Assembly: GCF_041224425.1 (NCBI RefSeq)
Contig: NZ_JBGFGL010000077.1
Coordinates: 124,001 to 188,000, forward strand
DNA length: 64,000 bases
Direction: 5' to 3'
Source: Psychroserpens sp041224425
Lineage (GTDB): Bacteria; Bacteroidota; Bacteroidia; Flavobacteriales; Flavobacteriaceae
Shown here: positions 55,514 to 63,781 of the stretch, piece after piece
How the letters are laid out: each line of letters begins with the position of its first letter
How positions within the stretch are numbered: position 1 is the first letter of the stretch
Translations under genes and position numbers: made by a program
The notes under the pieces: generated by a model
What the model was told of the DNA's origin: nothing
Databases searched by the model: none
The model's input: only the letters and a program-made list of their open reading frames with translations

Positions 55514-56578
55514 CTATTTAGAATGTACTTTGTTCAACAAATAAAAATCCGCTAAAACCAAAGCAGCCATAGCCTCTACTATTGGTATCGCTCTAGGAAC
55601 CACACAAGGATCGTGACGTCCTTTACCTTGCATTTCAACAATCTGTCCTGAGCTATCAAGTGCTTCTTGTTTTTGAAGAATGGTGGCTACGGGTTTGAAA
55701 GCAACTCTAAAATAGATATCCATACCATTACTAATACCACCTTGAACACCTCCCGACAAATTAGTTTTTGTACTTCCATCTTCGTTAAACAAATCATTGT
55801 GTTCGCTTCCTTTCATTTTAGCACCACAGAAACCACTTCCATATTCGAAACCTTTAACAGCATTTATCGAGAGCATGGCTTTTCCCAATTCGGCATGCAG
55901 CTTATCAAAAACAGGTTCACCAAGACCAATGGGTACATTTTGTAATACACAAGTAATGGTTCCTCCAATAGTGTCGCCTTCTTTTCGAATGGCTTTGATC
56001 TTTGTTATCATTTGTTCGGCTGTTGTCTCATCTGGACAACGAACAGCATTGGATTCTGTTTTTGAAAAATCCAATTCCTGATAAGGTTTTTCAAGGAAAA
56101 TATTACCAACTGAAGATGTGTAAGCATTGATTTTAATGGCACTCAACAACTGTTTAGCAATGGCTCCAGCCACTACGCGACAAGCCGTTTCTCGCGCAGA
56201 ACTTCGACCGCCTCCTCTATAATCCCTAACACCGTATTTTTTTTGATAGGTGTAATCGGCATGACTCGGACGATACACCTCTTTAATATGAGAATAATCC
56301 TTAGATTTCTGATTGGTGTTTTCAATTATAAAACCAATAGGTGTTCCTGTGGTTTGACCTTCGAAGACACCTGATAAAAATTGAACCGTATCTGGCTCCT
56401 TGCGTTGGGTGACAATTTCCGATTGTCCTGGTCGTCTACGGTCCAGCTCATTTTGAATGGCTTCAAGGTCTAATTTAAGTCCAGCTGGACAACCATCAAT
56501 AATACCACCAATAGCCTTTCCGTGGGATTCGCCAAAGGTTGTTAACTTAAAAATAGTTCCGAAGGTATTTCCTGCCAT
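55514..56578 (-). CDS. aroC: Chorismate synthase AroC
   Basis: A 354-residue FMN-dependent enzyme that makes chorismate from EPSP. It begins MAGNTFGTIFKLTTFGESHG and shows RRPGQSEIVTQRKEPDT, YRGGGRSSARET, and the C-terminal GRHDPCVVPRAIPIVEAM. A longer frame to 56620 is rejected because the ATG at 56578 is the conserved start. It has a full-length Bacteroidota promoter upstream. Confidence 0.97.
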   Translation of the reverse strand: MAGNTFGTIFKLTTFGESHGKAIGGIIDGCPAGLKLDLEAIQNELDRRRPGQSEIVTQRKEPDTVQFLSGVFEGQTTGTPIGFIIENTNQKSKDYSHIKEVYRPSHADYTYQKKYGVRDYRGGGRSSARETACRVVAGAIAKQLLSAIKINAYTSSVGNIFLEKPYQELDFSKTESNAVRCPDETTAEQMITKIKAIRKEGDTIGGTITCVLQNVPIGLGEPVFDKLHAELGKAMLSINAVKGFEYGSGFCGAKMKGSEHNDLFNEDGSTKTNLSGGVQGGISNGMDIYFRVAFKPVATILQKQEALDSSGQIVEMQGKGRHDPCVVPRAIPIVEAMAALVLADFYLLNKVHSK

Positions 56579-56617
56579 ATCAATAATTTGACTAGTCGAA
56601 GTGTAAAAATAGAGAAA

Positions 56618-56646
56618 CAAAACTAGAAAGCCATAACAGTTACAAA
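56618..56646 (-). promoter_or_regulatory. Probable -33/-7 promoter of aroC
   Basis: On the minus strand TTTG (56643-56646) is followed after 17 bases by TAGTTTTG (56618-56625), matching the Bacteroidota TTTG-N17-TAnnTTTG promoter. It gives a leader of about 35 bases before the aroC ATG. Confidence 0.65.
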
Positions 56647-56758
56647 ACTAATTGGCAATGCATCGTAACACTAGCTTAACAATATGCTTAAGCTATGATA
56701 ATACTTACTTGACACTCAGTTAATAATGAAAGATGTTCTTTGCAATTAAGAAAGCATT

Positions 56759-57607
56759 TTGCCCTTGAAAATCAAGAGAAAAATAGAAGTCGCTGTTATT
56801 TCTGACGTGCACTTGGGAACCTACGGTTGCCATGCCAAGCAACTACTCACCTATCTTAACAGTATATCGCCTAAAAAGCTGATTCTTAATGGTGATATTA
56901 TTGATATATGGCAATTCAAGAAACGGTATTTTCCTAAATCCCATCTTCGTGTGATAAAGAAAATCATGGATATGGCTTCTGATGGCGTTGAAGTGATTTA
57001 CATTACCGGAAACCATGATGAAATGTTACGAAAGTTTAGTGATACTACCATTGGTAATATTTCCATTGTCGATAAAAAAGTATTGGAATTAGACGGAAAA
57101 AAAGCTTGGTTTTTTCATGGTGATGTTTTTGATGTATCTATTCAAAATGCCAAATGGTTAGCCAAATTAGGAGGTTATGGTTATGACTTATTAATCCTTT
57201 TAAATCGCTTTGTGAACTGGTGTTTGGAACGTATGGGAAAAGAACGGTATTCCCTGTCAAAAAAAATAAAGAACAGCGTCAAAGGTGCTGTGAAATATAT
57301 AAGTGACTTTGAACAGGTTGCAGCAGACTTAGCCATAGAAAATGAATACGATTATGTGATTTGTGGTCATATTCATCAACCTAAGATGTTGACCAAGGAA
57401 AATAAACATGGTAAAACCACGTATTTAAACTCTGGTGATTGGGTTGAAAATTTTACAGCTTTGGAATACCAATTCAAGCGCTGGAAAATCTACAATTACA
57501 ATAGCGATAAGCTCCGTGCATTCTATGCCGATGAAGATATTAAGGATATGGAAGTAAAAGATTTAATTGCTGCCATAACTATAGTTGATCAAAAGAAATC
57601 AAGTTAA
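56759..57607 (+). CDS. LpxH-like metallophosphoesterase (UDP-2,3-diacylglucosamine diphosphatase type)
   Basis: This 282-residue calcineurin-like phosphoesterase has all family metal ligands: SDVHLGTYG, NGDIIDIW, ITGNHDE, FHGDVFD and CGHIHQPKM. It is close in layout to LpxH-type hydrolases in lipid A synthesis, though membership of another UDP-sugar or phospholipid hydrolase group cannot be excluded. No ATG precedes the motif region. The start is TTG, at 56759 or 56765. Its 3' end overlaps the convergent dehydrogenase gene by 9 bases. Confidence 0.87.
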   Translation: MPLKIKRKIEVAVISDVHLGTYGCHAKQLLTYLNSISPKKLILNGDIIDIWQFKKRYFPKSHLRVIKKIMDMASDGVEVIYITGNHDEMLRKFSDTTIGNISIVDKKVLELDGKKAWFFHGDVFDVSIQNAKWLAKLGGYGYDLLILLNRFVNWCLERMGKERYSLSKKIKNSVKGAVKYISDFEQVAADLAIENEYDYVICGHIHQPKMLTKENKHGKTTYLNSGDWVENFTALEYQFKRWKIYNYNSDKLRAFYADEDIKDMEVKDLIAAITIVDQKKSS

Positions 57608-60523
57608 CAACGCACGCCTTAGAATAGTCACAGGGTGCAAAACTTCTCTTTGGGTACCATCCTTAATTTGATGCCTGCAACTTGTTCCATTGGCAGCTAT
57701 AATAGCCTCTTGCGGACTTTTTCTAACAGCAGGAAACAAGGTTTGTTCACCTATTGCCATGCTGATATCATAATGTTCCTTTTCAAAACCAAAACTACCT
57801 GCCATACCACAACAACCACTTGGTATGATGGTGACCTTATAATTTTCAGGAAGATTCAAAACTGCAAAACTCGACGACTGATCAGCAAGTGCTTTTTGAT
57901 GGCAATGGCCATGAAACTTAATGGTTTTTACCTCTGATGTAAATGATTTGGAAGTAATATTCCCTAGTTTCATTTCCTGATGTAAAAAATCTTCAATTAA
58001 GTAGGTACGCTCAGCAATCTGCCTTGCTGAAGTTTTATCATCAGCTAACCTGATGTATTCATCCTTAAAAGTTAATATTGCTGAAGGTTCAATGCCGACT
58101 AAATTGAAGTCATCTCCAATGTAATCCTTAAAATAAGAAATATTATTGTTTGCAATAGATTTAGCTTCCTCCAAAAACCCTTTTGATATATATGAACGTC
58201 CTGATTCTAAATTATTTACAATCACAATCTTATAGTTAAGCTCTAAGAGCAATAAATAGACATCTTCTATGATATCGCCCTCATTAAAACGTGTAAATTC
58301 ATCAACAAACAACACCACTGTTTTAAGCGGTTCCTTTTCAGTTTTATAAATGCTCGTAACATTGTTTTTTGAGATGAGCTGAAGCTTTGAAACAGGAGGC
58401 AAACTTCTATCCTTATGAATCTTCAGTATGGATTTTAATATCGAAGCGGTTAACCTGTTTTTGAAAATAAAATTTGATAGTGTTGGAAACTTAGAGGCCA
58501 AAGCATTATACTTAGTTGCATTTGCAAAAAAACGATCTCTGAACGAAGTACCATTTGCTTTTTTGAATTGATATTGAAACTCTGCTTTAAGATTGGCTAC
58601 ATTGACGCTACTTGGACATTCACTTGCACAAGCTTTGCAGCTAAGGCATAGATCAAAAACCTCTTTCAATTCCTCATGGTTAAAGCGGTTGGTCATATCA
58701 GATTGGGTTAAAAACTCCCGAAGCGCATTGGCTCTTGCTCTTGTCGTATCCTTTTCATTTCGTGTTGCTCTATAACTCGGACACATCGCACCTCCAAACT
58801 CTGGGAGTTTCCTACAGTCTCCTGAACCATTACATTTTTCAGCTTCTCGTAATATTCCATGAGCATCTGAAAAGTCCAATATCGTTTCGATTTCAGGTTC
58901 CTTACGTCCAGGTTCATATCGCAATGATTTGTCCATTGGAAAAGCGTCAACAATTTTTCCAGGATTAAAAATATTATGAGGATCAAAAACTGATTTTATC
59001 GTCTTAAGAATATTGTAATTGTTCTCACCGATCATCAAAGGAATAAATTCAGCCCTTACAATACCATCACCATGCTCACCACTCATTGACCCATTGTACT
59101 TTTTTACCAATGAAGCGACTTCAGAAGTAATGGTTCTGAACAAAACAACATCTTCCATAGTCTTTAAATTCAAGATAGGCCTCAGATGCAGCTCTCCTGC
59201 TCCAGCATGCGCATAATAAACCGCTTTTTGTTTATGATAAGACATTAATTGCGTAAACTCTTCAATATATGCTGAAAGATCAGATATAGCGACTGCTGTA
59301 TCCTCAATACAAGCTGCTGTTTTTTTATCGCCAATGATGTTCCCTAGCAATCCAAGACCAGCCTTTCTAAGCTCCATGGCTTGATTAATGGATTCGCCAA
59401 ACAATAACGGATTAGCAAAACTACGTGTTGAATTTTCAAAGGTCTGCAAAAGGCTTTCAGCTGATTCTTTTGCAGCTTCTTCAGTTTTACCTCGAACTTC
59501 ACACATCAATATCGCCTCAGGATCTCCTTCTATGAAAGCTCTATTTTTCTCTTGAACCTTATTATGCTTAGTCAAATCCAAAATCGTTTTGTCCATCATT
59601 TCACAAGCATACAACTCATGTTCCATTACAGGAACCACAGCATTAAGACAATCTCTAACCGATTTAAAATGTGCTGCAATCATCACGGATTCTTCAGGTG
59701 GCAAAACATCAAGCTTAAGCTTGATTTGTGTTGTAAAAGCTAAAGTGCCCTCACTTCCAGAAAGTAACTTACACATGTTGAATTGCTCATTAACATCAGA
59801 AAAGACATCTGATTTTATTAGTTCATCAATAGCATAGCCTGTATTTCGCCTATGGATTTCAGGCTTTGGAAACCCATTTCTTATAGATGCTTGGTTTTCC
59901 TTTGAAATCAATTCATCATAAATGGTTTTATATATTTTACCTTCAAGTGAATCTAATTGTTTTTTGGAATCAAACTCTGATTTAGATATTGCAGTAAACA
60001 CAGCACTACTTCCATCTGATAGGATAGCTTCTAACCCAATTACTTTATCCCGAGTCACGCCATATCTGATGGATGTAGTTCCGGAAGAATTGTTCCCAAC
60101 CATGCCTCCTATCATGCATCGATTTGATGTAGACGTATTCGGTCCAAAGAACAAACCAAAGGGTTTTAGAAAATTATTCAGTTCGTCCCTAACCACACCT
60201 GGTTGAACCGTAACGGTTTGTGCTTTTTCGTCAATATGTAAAATCTTATTGAAGTATTTAGAGATATCAACCACAATACCTTTTCCAACACATTGACCAG
60301 CTAATGAAGTACCAGCGGCTCTAGGAACAAGAGATGTGTTATTGGCTGTAGCGAAATCAATAAGTGTTTTAATGTCATTTTCGTTTTTTGGAAGTGCTAC
60401 AGCCAAAGGCAACATTCTGTACACTGAAGCATCTGTGGCATATACAGCTTTCAATAAGTCATCAAAATACAATTCTCCTTCAAGCTTTAAAGACAAGTTT
60501 TGCAATTGAGATTTTGTTACCAT
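57599..60523 (-). CDS. Fused FAD-linked oxidase / Fe-S oxidoreductase (D-lactate or glycolate dehydrogenase type)
   Basis: A 974-residue protein. The N-terminal FAD-binding type-4 domain (PRAAGTSLAGQCVGKG, GMVGNNSSGTTSIRYG) and FAD-oxidase C domain are followed by two 4Fe-4S clusters (CNGSGDCRKLP...CP and CLSCKACASECP) and a CCG domain (GHCHQKAL, SGCCGMAGSFGFE). The C-terminal half corresponds to GlcF or LldE-type subunits. It oxidises a 2-hydroxy acid, most likely D-lactate or glycolate, and passes electrons to the respiratory chain. Confidence 0.93.
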   Translation of the reverse strand: MVTKSQLQNLSLKLEGELYFDDLLKAVYATDASVYRMLPLAVALPKNENDIKTLIDFATANNTSLVPRAAGTSLAGQCVGKGIVVDISKYFNKILHIDEKAQTVTVQPGVVRDELNNFLKPFGLFFGPNTSTSNRCMIGGMVGNNSSGTTSIRYGVTRDKVIGLEAILSDGSSAVFTAISKSEFDSKKQLDSLEGKIYKTIYDELISKENQASIRNGFPKPEIHRRNTGYAIDELIKSDVFSDVNEQFNMCKLLSGSEGTLAFTTQIKLKLDVLPPEESVMIAAHFKSVRDCLNAVVPVMEHELYACEMMDKTILDLTKHNKVQEKNRAFIEGDPEAILMCEVRGKTEEAAKESAESLLQTFENSTRSFANPLLFGESINQAMELRKAGLGLLGNIIGDKKTAACIEDTAVAISDLSAYIEEFTQLMSYHKQKAVYYAHAGAGELHLRPILNLKTMEDVVLFRTITSEVASLVKKYNGSMSGEHGDGIVRAEFIPLMIGENNYNILKTIKSVFDPHNIFNPGKIVDAFPMDKSLRYEPGRKEPEIETILDFSDAHGILREAEKCNGSGDCRKLPEFGGAMCPSYRATRNEKDTTRARANALREFLTQSDMTNRFNHEELKEVFDLCLSCKACASECPSSVNVANLKAEFQYQFKKANGTSFRDRFFANATKYNALASKFPTLSNFIFKNRLTASILKSILKIHKDRSLPPVSKLQLISKNNVTSIYKTEKEPLKTVVLFVDEFTRFNEGDIIEDVYLLLLELNYKIVIVNNLESGRSYISKGFLEEAKSIANNNISYFKDYIGDDFNLVGIEPSAILTFKDEYIRLADDKTSARQIAERTYLIEDFLHQEMKLGNITSKSFTSEVKTIKFHGHCHQKALADQSSSFAVLNLPENYKVTIIPSGCCGMAGSFGFEKEHYDISMAIGEQTLFPAVRKSPQEAIIAANGTSCRHQIKDGTQREVLHPVTILRRALLT

Positions 60524-60585
60524 AATTCGATTTAAGAATGTTAATAAATCTATAAATTATATCAATAAAAAATAGAATTTGACGT

Positions 60586-60593
60586 TAATTTTG
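60586..60593 (+). promoter_or_regulatory. Probable -7 promoter box of the beta-barrel gene
   Basis: TAATTTTG matches TAnnTTTG, 67 bases upstream of the ATG at 60661. Confidence 0.5.
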
Positions 60594-60660
60594 TAAAATA
60601 GATTCAAGTAGAAAGTATTTCTACCTAGATAATTAATTAAAAACATTAAAACTTTAACTT

Positions 60661-61137
60661 ATGAAGAAATTATTTTTAACGATTATAGCCTGTGTTGGAT
60701 TGATCAGTTTTTCAAATGCTCAAGATATTTCTGAAAACGCCATTGGATTGCGTTTAGGAGACAGTGATGGCTTTGGCGCTGAAATATCATACCAAAGAGC
60801 TCTTGGAGACAACAATCGTCTTGAAGCCGACTTAGGTTGGCGAGGCGGAAATGGCTATGATGGGTTCAAATTAACTGGTATCTATCAGTGGGTTTGGAAT
60901 CTTGATGGTAATTTTAACTGGTACGCTGGTGCTGGTGGAGGTTTGGGCTCTTACAGTTTTGACAATGATAATATTGACGGAGAAACTTTTGTATTTGTAG
61001 CTGGTGATGTTGGTATTGAATATAATTTTGATATTCCACTACTTTTATCCTTGGATTTCAGGCCTGAATTAGGTTTTGGAGATTTTAGGGATGATGTCGA
61101 TTTTGATATTGCCCTTGGAATTAGATATCAATTCTAA
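60661..61137 (+). CDS. Small outer-membrane beta-barrel protein
   Basis: This 158-residue exported protein has a signal peptide (residues 1-20, ending SFSNAQD) and alternating amphipathic strands rich in Gly and aromatics (ADLGWRGGNGYDGFKLTGIYQ, FNWYAGAGGGLGSYSF, LDFRPELGFGDF), ending in a terminal Phe (IRYQF). That pattern fits an eight-stranded barrel. No ligand can be named. It stands alone with its own promoter and terminator. Confidence 0.85.
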   Translation: MKKLFLTIIACVGLISFSNAQDISENAIGLRLGDSDGFGAEISYQRALGDNNRLEADLGWRGGNGYDGFKLTGIYQWVWNLDGNFNWYAGAGGGLGSYSFDNDNIDGETFVFVAGDVGIEYNFDIPLLLSLDFRPELGFGDFRDDVDFDIALGIRYQF

Positions 61138-61159
61138 GAAATAATAAACACAAATAATG

Positions 61160-61187
61160 AAACCACCTTTTAAAGGTGGTTTTTTTA
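61160..61187 (+). terminator. Intrinsic terminator of the beta-barrel gene
   Basis: AACCACCTTT and AAAGGTGGTT form a compact stem followed by a run of seven T. It lies 22 bases past the barrel-gene stop and borders the 3' end of the DinB gene. Confidence 0.85.
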
Positions 61188-61703
61188 TAGATAACGTTCT
61201 TTGATGATTTTGATATGATGGTTTTCATGGCCAATTAAAATAAAGCCAATAGAACGCACAGAAATATCATTTTGATTAGCATTACCCATTCTGTTTAACA
61301 TGATATCTGAAAAGCTTCTGAACAATGCTATGGTCGCATTTCTCAACGCCTTATATTCATCTAGCAAACTCTCTTTTGTTCTGTCACCAGCATTAGAAGC
61401 TTGCGCATAAACATTGTGGTCATAGCCAGAGAGAATGGTTTTATCGTTTCTGGCAAAGCGCAAGGCTCTTGCACTAAAAATACGTTCGGTGTCAATGATA
61501 TGCTGTACAATCTCTTTTACAGTCCACTTACCATCAGCATAAGAATGTTCAAATTGCTCCTCGCTTAGTGATTGTAAAAACATTCTTGCTTTCTCACCGC
61601 TTTCTAGCAATCCATCAATGAGATCAGTATCACCATCAACTAGACTTAAATACGTTTGGTAATAAACATTGTATTCTTTCGGATTCAATTCTGAACGCTT
61701 CAT
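61185..61703 (-). CDS. DinB-family protein
   Basis: A 172-residue four-helix-bundle protein of the DinB/YfiT type. It has the metal-binding His pattern WTVKEIVQHIIDTERIF and the C-terminal HENHHIKIIKERYL. Members are often bacillithiol- or mycothiol-linked or metal-dependent hydrolases of unclear role. The ATG at 61703 (MKRSELNPKEYN) is preferred over the longer frame to 61751. Confidence 0.87.
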   Translation of the reverse strand: MKRSELNPKEYNVYYQTYLSLVDGDTDLIDGLLESGEKARMFLQSLSEEQFEHSYADGKWTVKEIVQHIIDTERIFSARALRFARNDKTILSGYDHNVYAQASNAGDRTKESLLDEYKALRNATIALFRSFSDIMLNRMGNANQNDISVRSIGFILIGHENHHIKIIKERYL

Positions 61704-61784
61704 AAATTTTAGGATTAAAAAACCCTCTATCAAAATGCGATAAAGGGTCAATAAATGTTAAAATAGTTATTAGTGTTAAGTAAG

Positions 61785-62264
61785 TTATAGTTCGCTGAAA
61801 ATAGTATGCATTAATCGCTTTTTATCATTAAGGCTCTCTTCCAACGAGATCATGGTTTCTGTTCTATATATACCTTCAATATCATCTAACATAAAAATGA
61901 TATCCTTGGCATGAGACGTATCTTTAGCTCTTATTTTACAGAAAATATTGAATTTTCCAGTCGTAATATGAGCTACAGTTACAAATGGGATCTGACTTAT
62001 ACGTTCTAAGACAAACTTAGTTTGGGAGGTGTTATTAAGATAAACTCCAACATATGCTATAAAGGAATATCCTAATTTTTTATAATCCAAAGTTAACGAT
62101 GACCCTTGAATGATTCCAGCCTCTTCCATTTTTTTAACTCTAACATGAACTGTTCCTGCCGAAATCACCAATTTTTTTGCAATATCAGTAAAAGGGATAC
62201 GCGTGTTATCTATTAACATATCCAAAATCTGGTGATCAATTTCATCTAACTTGTACTTTGCCAT
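61785..62264 (-). CDS. Lrp/AsnC-family transcriptional regulator
   Basis: This 159-residue protein has the N-terminal AsnC helix-turn-helix (LDEIDHQILDMLIDNTRIPFTDIAKKL, AGTVHVRVKKMEEAGII) and the C-terminal RAM/ligand domain (SFIAYVGVYLNNTSQ, VAHITTGKFNIFCKIRAKD). It senses an amino acid or related small molecule. A -7 box lies upstream. Confidence 0.94.
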   Translation of the reverse strand: MAKYKLDEIDHQILDMLIDNTRIPFTDIAKKLVISAGTVHVRVKKMEEAGIIQGSSLTLDYKKLGYSFIAYVGVYLNNTSQTKFVLERISQIPFVTVAHITTGKFNIFCKIRAKDTSHAKDIIFMLDDIEGIYRTETMISLEESLNDKKRLMHTIFSEL

Positions 62265-62289
62265 TTAATGTAATTCTTTAAATTTTATA

Positions 62290-62297
62290 CAAAAATA
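62290..62297 (-). promoter_or_regulatory. Probable -7 promoter box of the Lrp-family gene
   Basis: On the minus strand this reads TATTTTTG, matching TAnnTTTG, 26 bases upstream of the ATG. Confidence 0.45.
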
Positions 62298-62329
62298 AAG
62301 CAAAAACCGTGAAGATAATGCATTAAAAG

Positions 62330-63469
62330 TTACTTTTTTTTCAATTTCAATGAGAATTTCTCATTGTTTATTGAAACGAAATCGATTTCGTAACCCTCTT
62401 GTGGCACCTTGCCATTTTCGTCTAATACTTGATGTCCATTAGCATCGAGCTCTTTATGACCATAAAAAGACTCGAGATTTGAAATTTTTTCAACTTTAGG
62501 CACAAAACATATCGTTTCTCCTATCAATTTTTCAGTATAAAGGATTCCGATATCACCTACAGTTGAATTTCTAATAAGTACATCATAAAACAATTTTTGA
62601 TTCTCAGGAATATCAAAGTAAGCTTGGTGGCTTGATTCATCAATACCATTCTCAGATATCTTCTGTAAAGCAATTAGCAACGACTGAAATATAAACCCTC
62701 TCGTAATGTCCCTGTCATAATCGTTTGGATAGTGCCCAGCTTCAAACAAAACGGTTGGAACACCAAAACTTTGAAACGTGTCTCCTACGCAATTGAGGTT
62801 GAATGCATCGTCATACACTCCAACCTGACCTGGAATTTGCTGCTGTAAATTTTCATTCATAGATGCTATAAGAGCCATCGCAACTTTTCTGTTTTCAGTT
62901 AAGCTACATTCAGCGTCTTGAGCAGGTGACAAAAACGATACAGTTGCAGGTTTGTTGGTTTTACCAGCGCTAAAGATGGTACGCTGGCCATGGAGATTAA
63001 AACAAAAATTGGCTTGAAATTCATCAAAAACATCTCGAAGCACTTTGCTCTCAGGCTGGGATAAATCTTGTGCATCACGATTTAAATCAATTTCATTAGC
63101 GTTAAAACGCGTGTACGCTTTGGCACCATCTGGATTTAATATAGGAATGATAGATATTGTACAATATGATAGAAGGTTTTTAGCCAATGGTATTTCTGAA
63201 GTCAAAAAATTAAGCAGATCAAAAACAGCCTTTGTAGTGGTGCTTTCATTGCCATGCATTTGCGACCACATCAAAACTCGTTTTTGCCCAGAACCAATAG
63301 TTACATTGTAAATAGGGATCCCTAAAACTGAATGACCAATAATTTTCGAGTATGATTGAAGATCTCTTTTCTTTAAGATGGGCTCAATAGACGACGTGTT
63401 TATATAGCGTCCATAAAGCGTATTTTCTTTGTAGGTTTTAAAGAGAAAATTGAATGAGTCGATTGACAT
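62330..63469 (-). CDS. M14-family zinc carboxypeptidase
   Basis: A 379-residue protein with the M14 zinc motif HGNES (MWSQMHGNESTTTKA) and distal His (CFNLHGQRTIF), and the catalytic Glu in VLFEAGHYP. No signal peptide is visible, so it is probably cytoplasmic. The C-terminal 90 residues are an added beta domain. It is transcribed away from the XRE regulator across a shared region with five palindromes, which suggests regulation by that protein. Confidence 0.88.
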   Translation of the reverse strand: MSIDSFNFLFKTYKENTLYGRYINTSSIEPILKKRDLQSYSKIIGHSVLGIPIYNVTIGSGQKRVLMWSQMHGNESTTTKAVFDLLNFLTSEIPLAKNLLSYCTISIIPILNPDGAKAYTRFNANEIDLNRDAQDLSQPESKVLRDVFDEFQANFCFNLHGQRTIFSAGKTNKPATVSFLSPAQDAECSLTENRKVAMALIASMNENLQQQIPGQVGVYDDAFNLNCVGDTFQSFGVPTVLFEAGHYPNDYDRDITRGFIFQSLLIALQKISENGIDESSHQAYFDIPENQKLFYDVLIRNSTVGDIGILYTEKLIGETICFVPKVEKISNLESFYGHKELDANGHQVLDENGKVPQEGYEIDFVSINNEKFSLKLKKK

Positions 63470-63483
63470 ATTTTTAGTTTGAT

Positions 63484-63497
63484 TTTACAAAGGTAAA
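63484..63497. promoter_or_regulatory. Operator site 1, overlapping the M14 gene -7 box
   Basis: TTTAC-AAAG-GTAAA is a perfect 5-4-5 palindrome. On the minus strand it contains TACCTTTG (63488-63495), an exact -7 box, with TTG 16 bases upstream as a -33. Binding here would block the carboxypeptidase promoter. Confidence 0.6.
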
Positions 63498-63507
63498 CAA
63501 ATGGGAA

Positions 63508-63521
63508 TTCACAATTGTAAA
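63508..63521. promoter_or_regulatory. Operator site 2
   Basis: TTCAC-AATT-GTAAA differs from site 1 at one palindrome position. It covers the -33 region of the carboxypeptidase promoter. Confidence 0.5.
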
Positions 63522-63542
63522 CACTTATTTCTGATCATTTTG

Positions 63543-63556
63543 ATTACAGTAGTAAA
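63543..63556. promoter_or_regulatory. Operator site 3
   Basis: ATTAC-AGTA-GTAAA keeps the TTAC-N4-GTAA core exactly, 35 bases from site 2. Confidence 0.5.
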
Positions 63557-63731
63557 CAAAACAACATTATTTATATTCATTTAAGTGTTGTATAATGATA
63601 ATTCTCTAATCAAAAAATAATATTTAATTTATATTATTTAATATCAGTTATTTATACTCATTAATATAAAGTTAAAATTTATGTTATTTTGAATTGTTTT
63701 TTAATAGTATTATACTTTTTAAGGAAATAAG

Positions 63732-63745
63732 TTTACATTTGTAAC
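63732..63745. promoter_or_regulatory. Operator site 4, overlapping the XRE gene -7 box
   Basis: TTTAC-ATTT-GTAAC contains TACATTTG (63734-63741), an exact -7 box, 33 bases before the regulator ATG. This fits autorepression. Confidence 0.6.
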
Positions 63746-63767
63746 GTTATTGATTGACATAAGTTTG

Positions 63768-63781
63768 TTTACAATGATAAA
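63768..63781. promoter_or_regulatory. Operator site 5, over the XRE start codon
   Basis: TTTAC-AATG-ATAAA is an imperfect copy within a TGTTTA/TAAACA inverted repeat. It spans the ATG at 63774-63776 and lies 36 bases from site 4. Confidence 0.5.

Larger units (their letters stand above)
63470..63773. other. 304-bp divergent regulatory region with five palindromic sites
   Basis: It holds no ORF. Five related palindromes of the form TTTAC-N4-GTAAA are arranged as three near the carboxypeptidase start and two at the regulator start, separated by about 175 bases of very AT-rich DNA. Confidence 0.7.
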
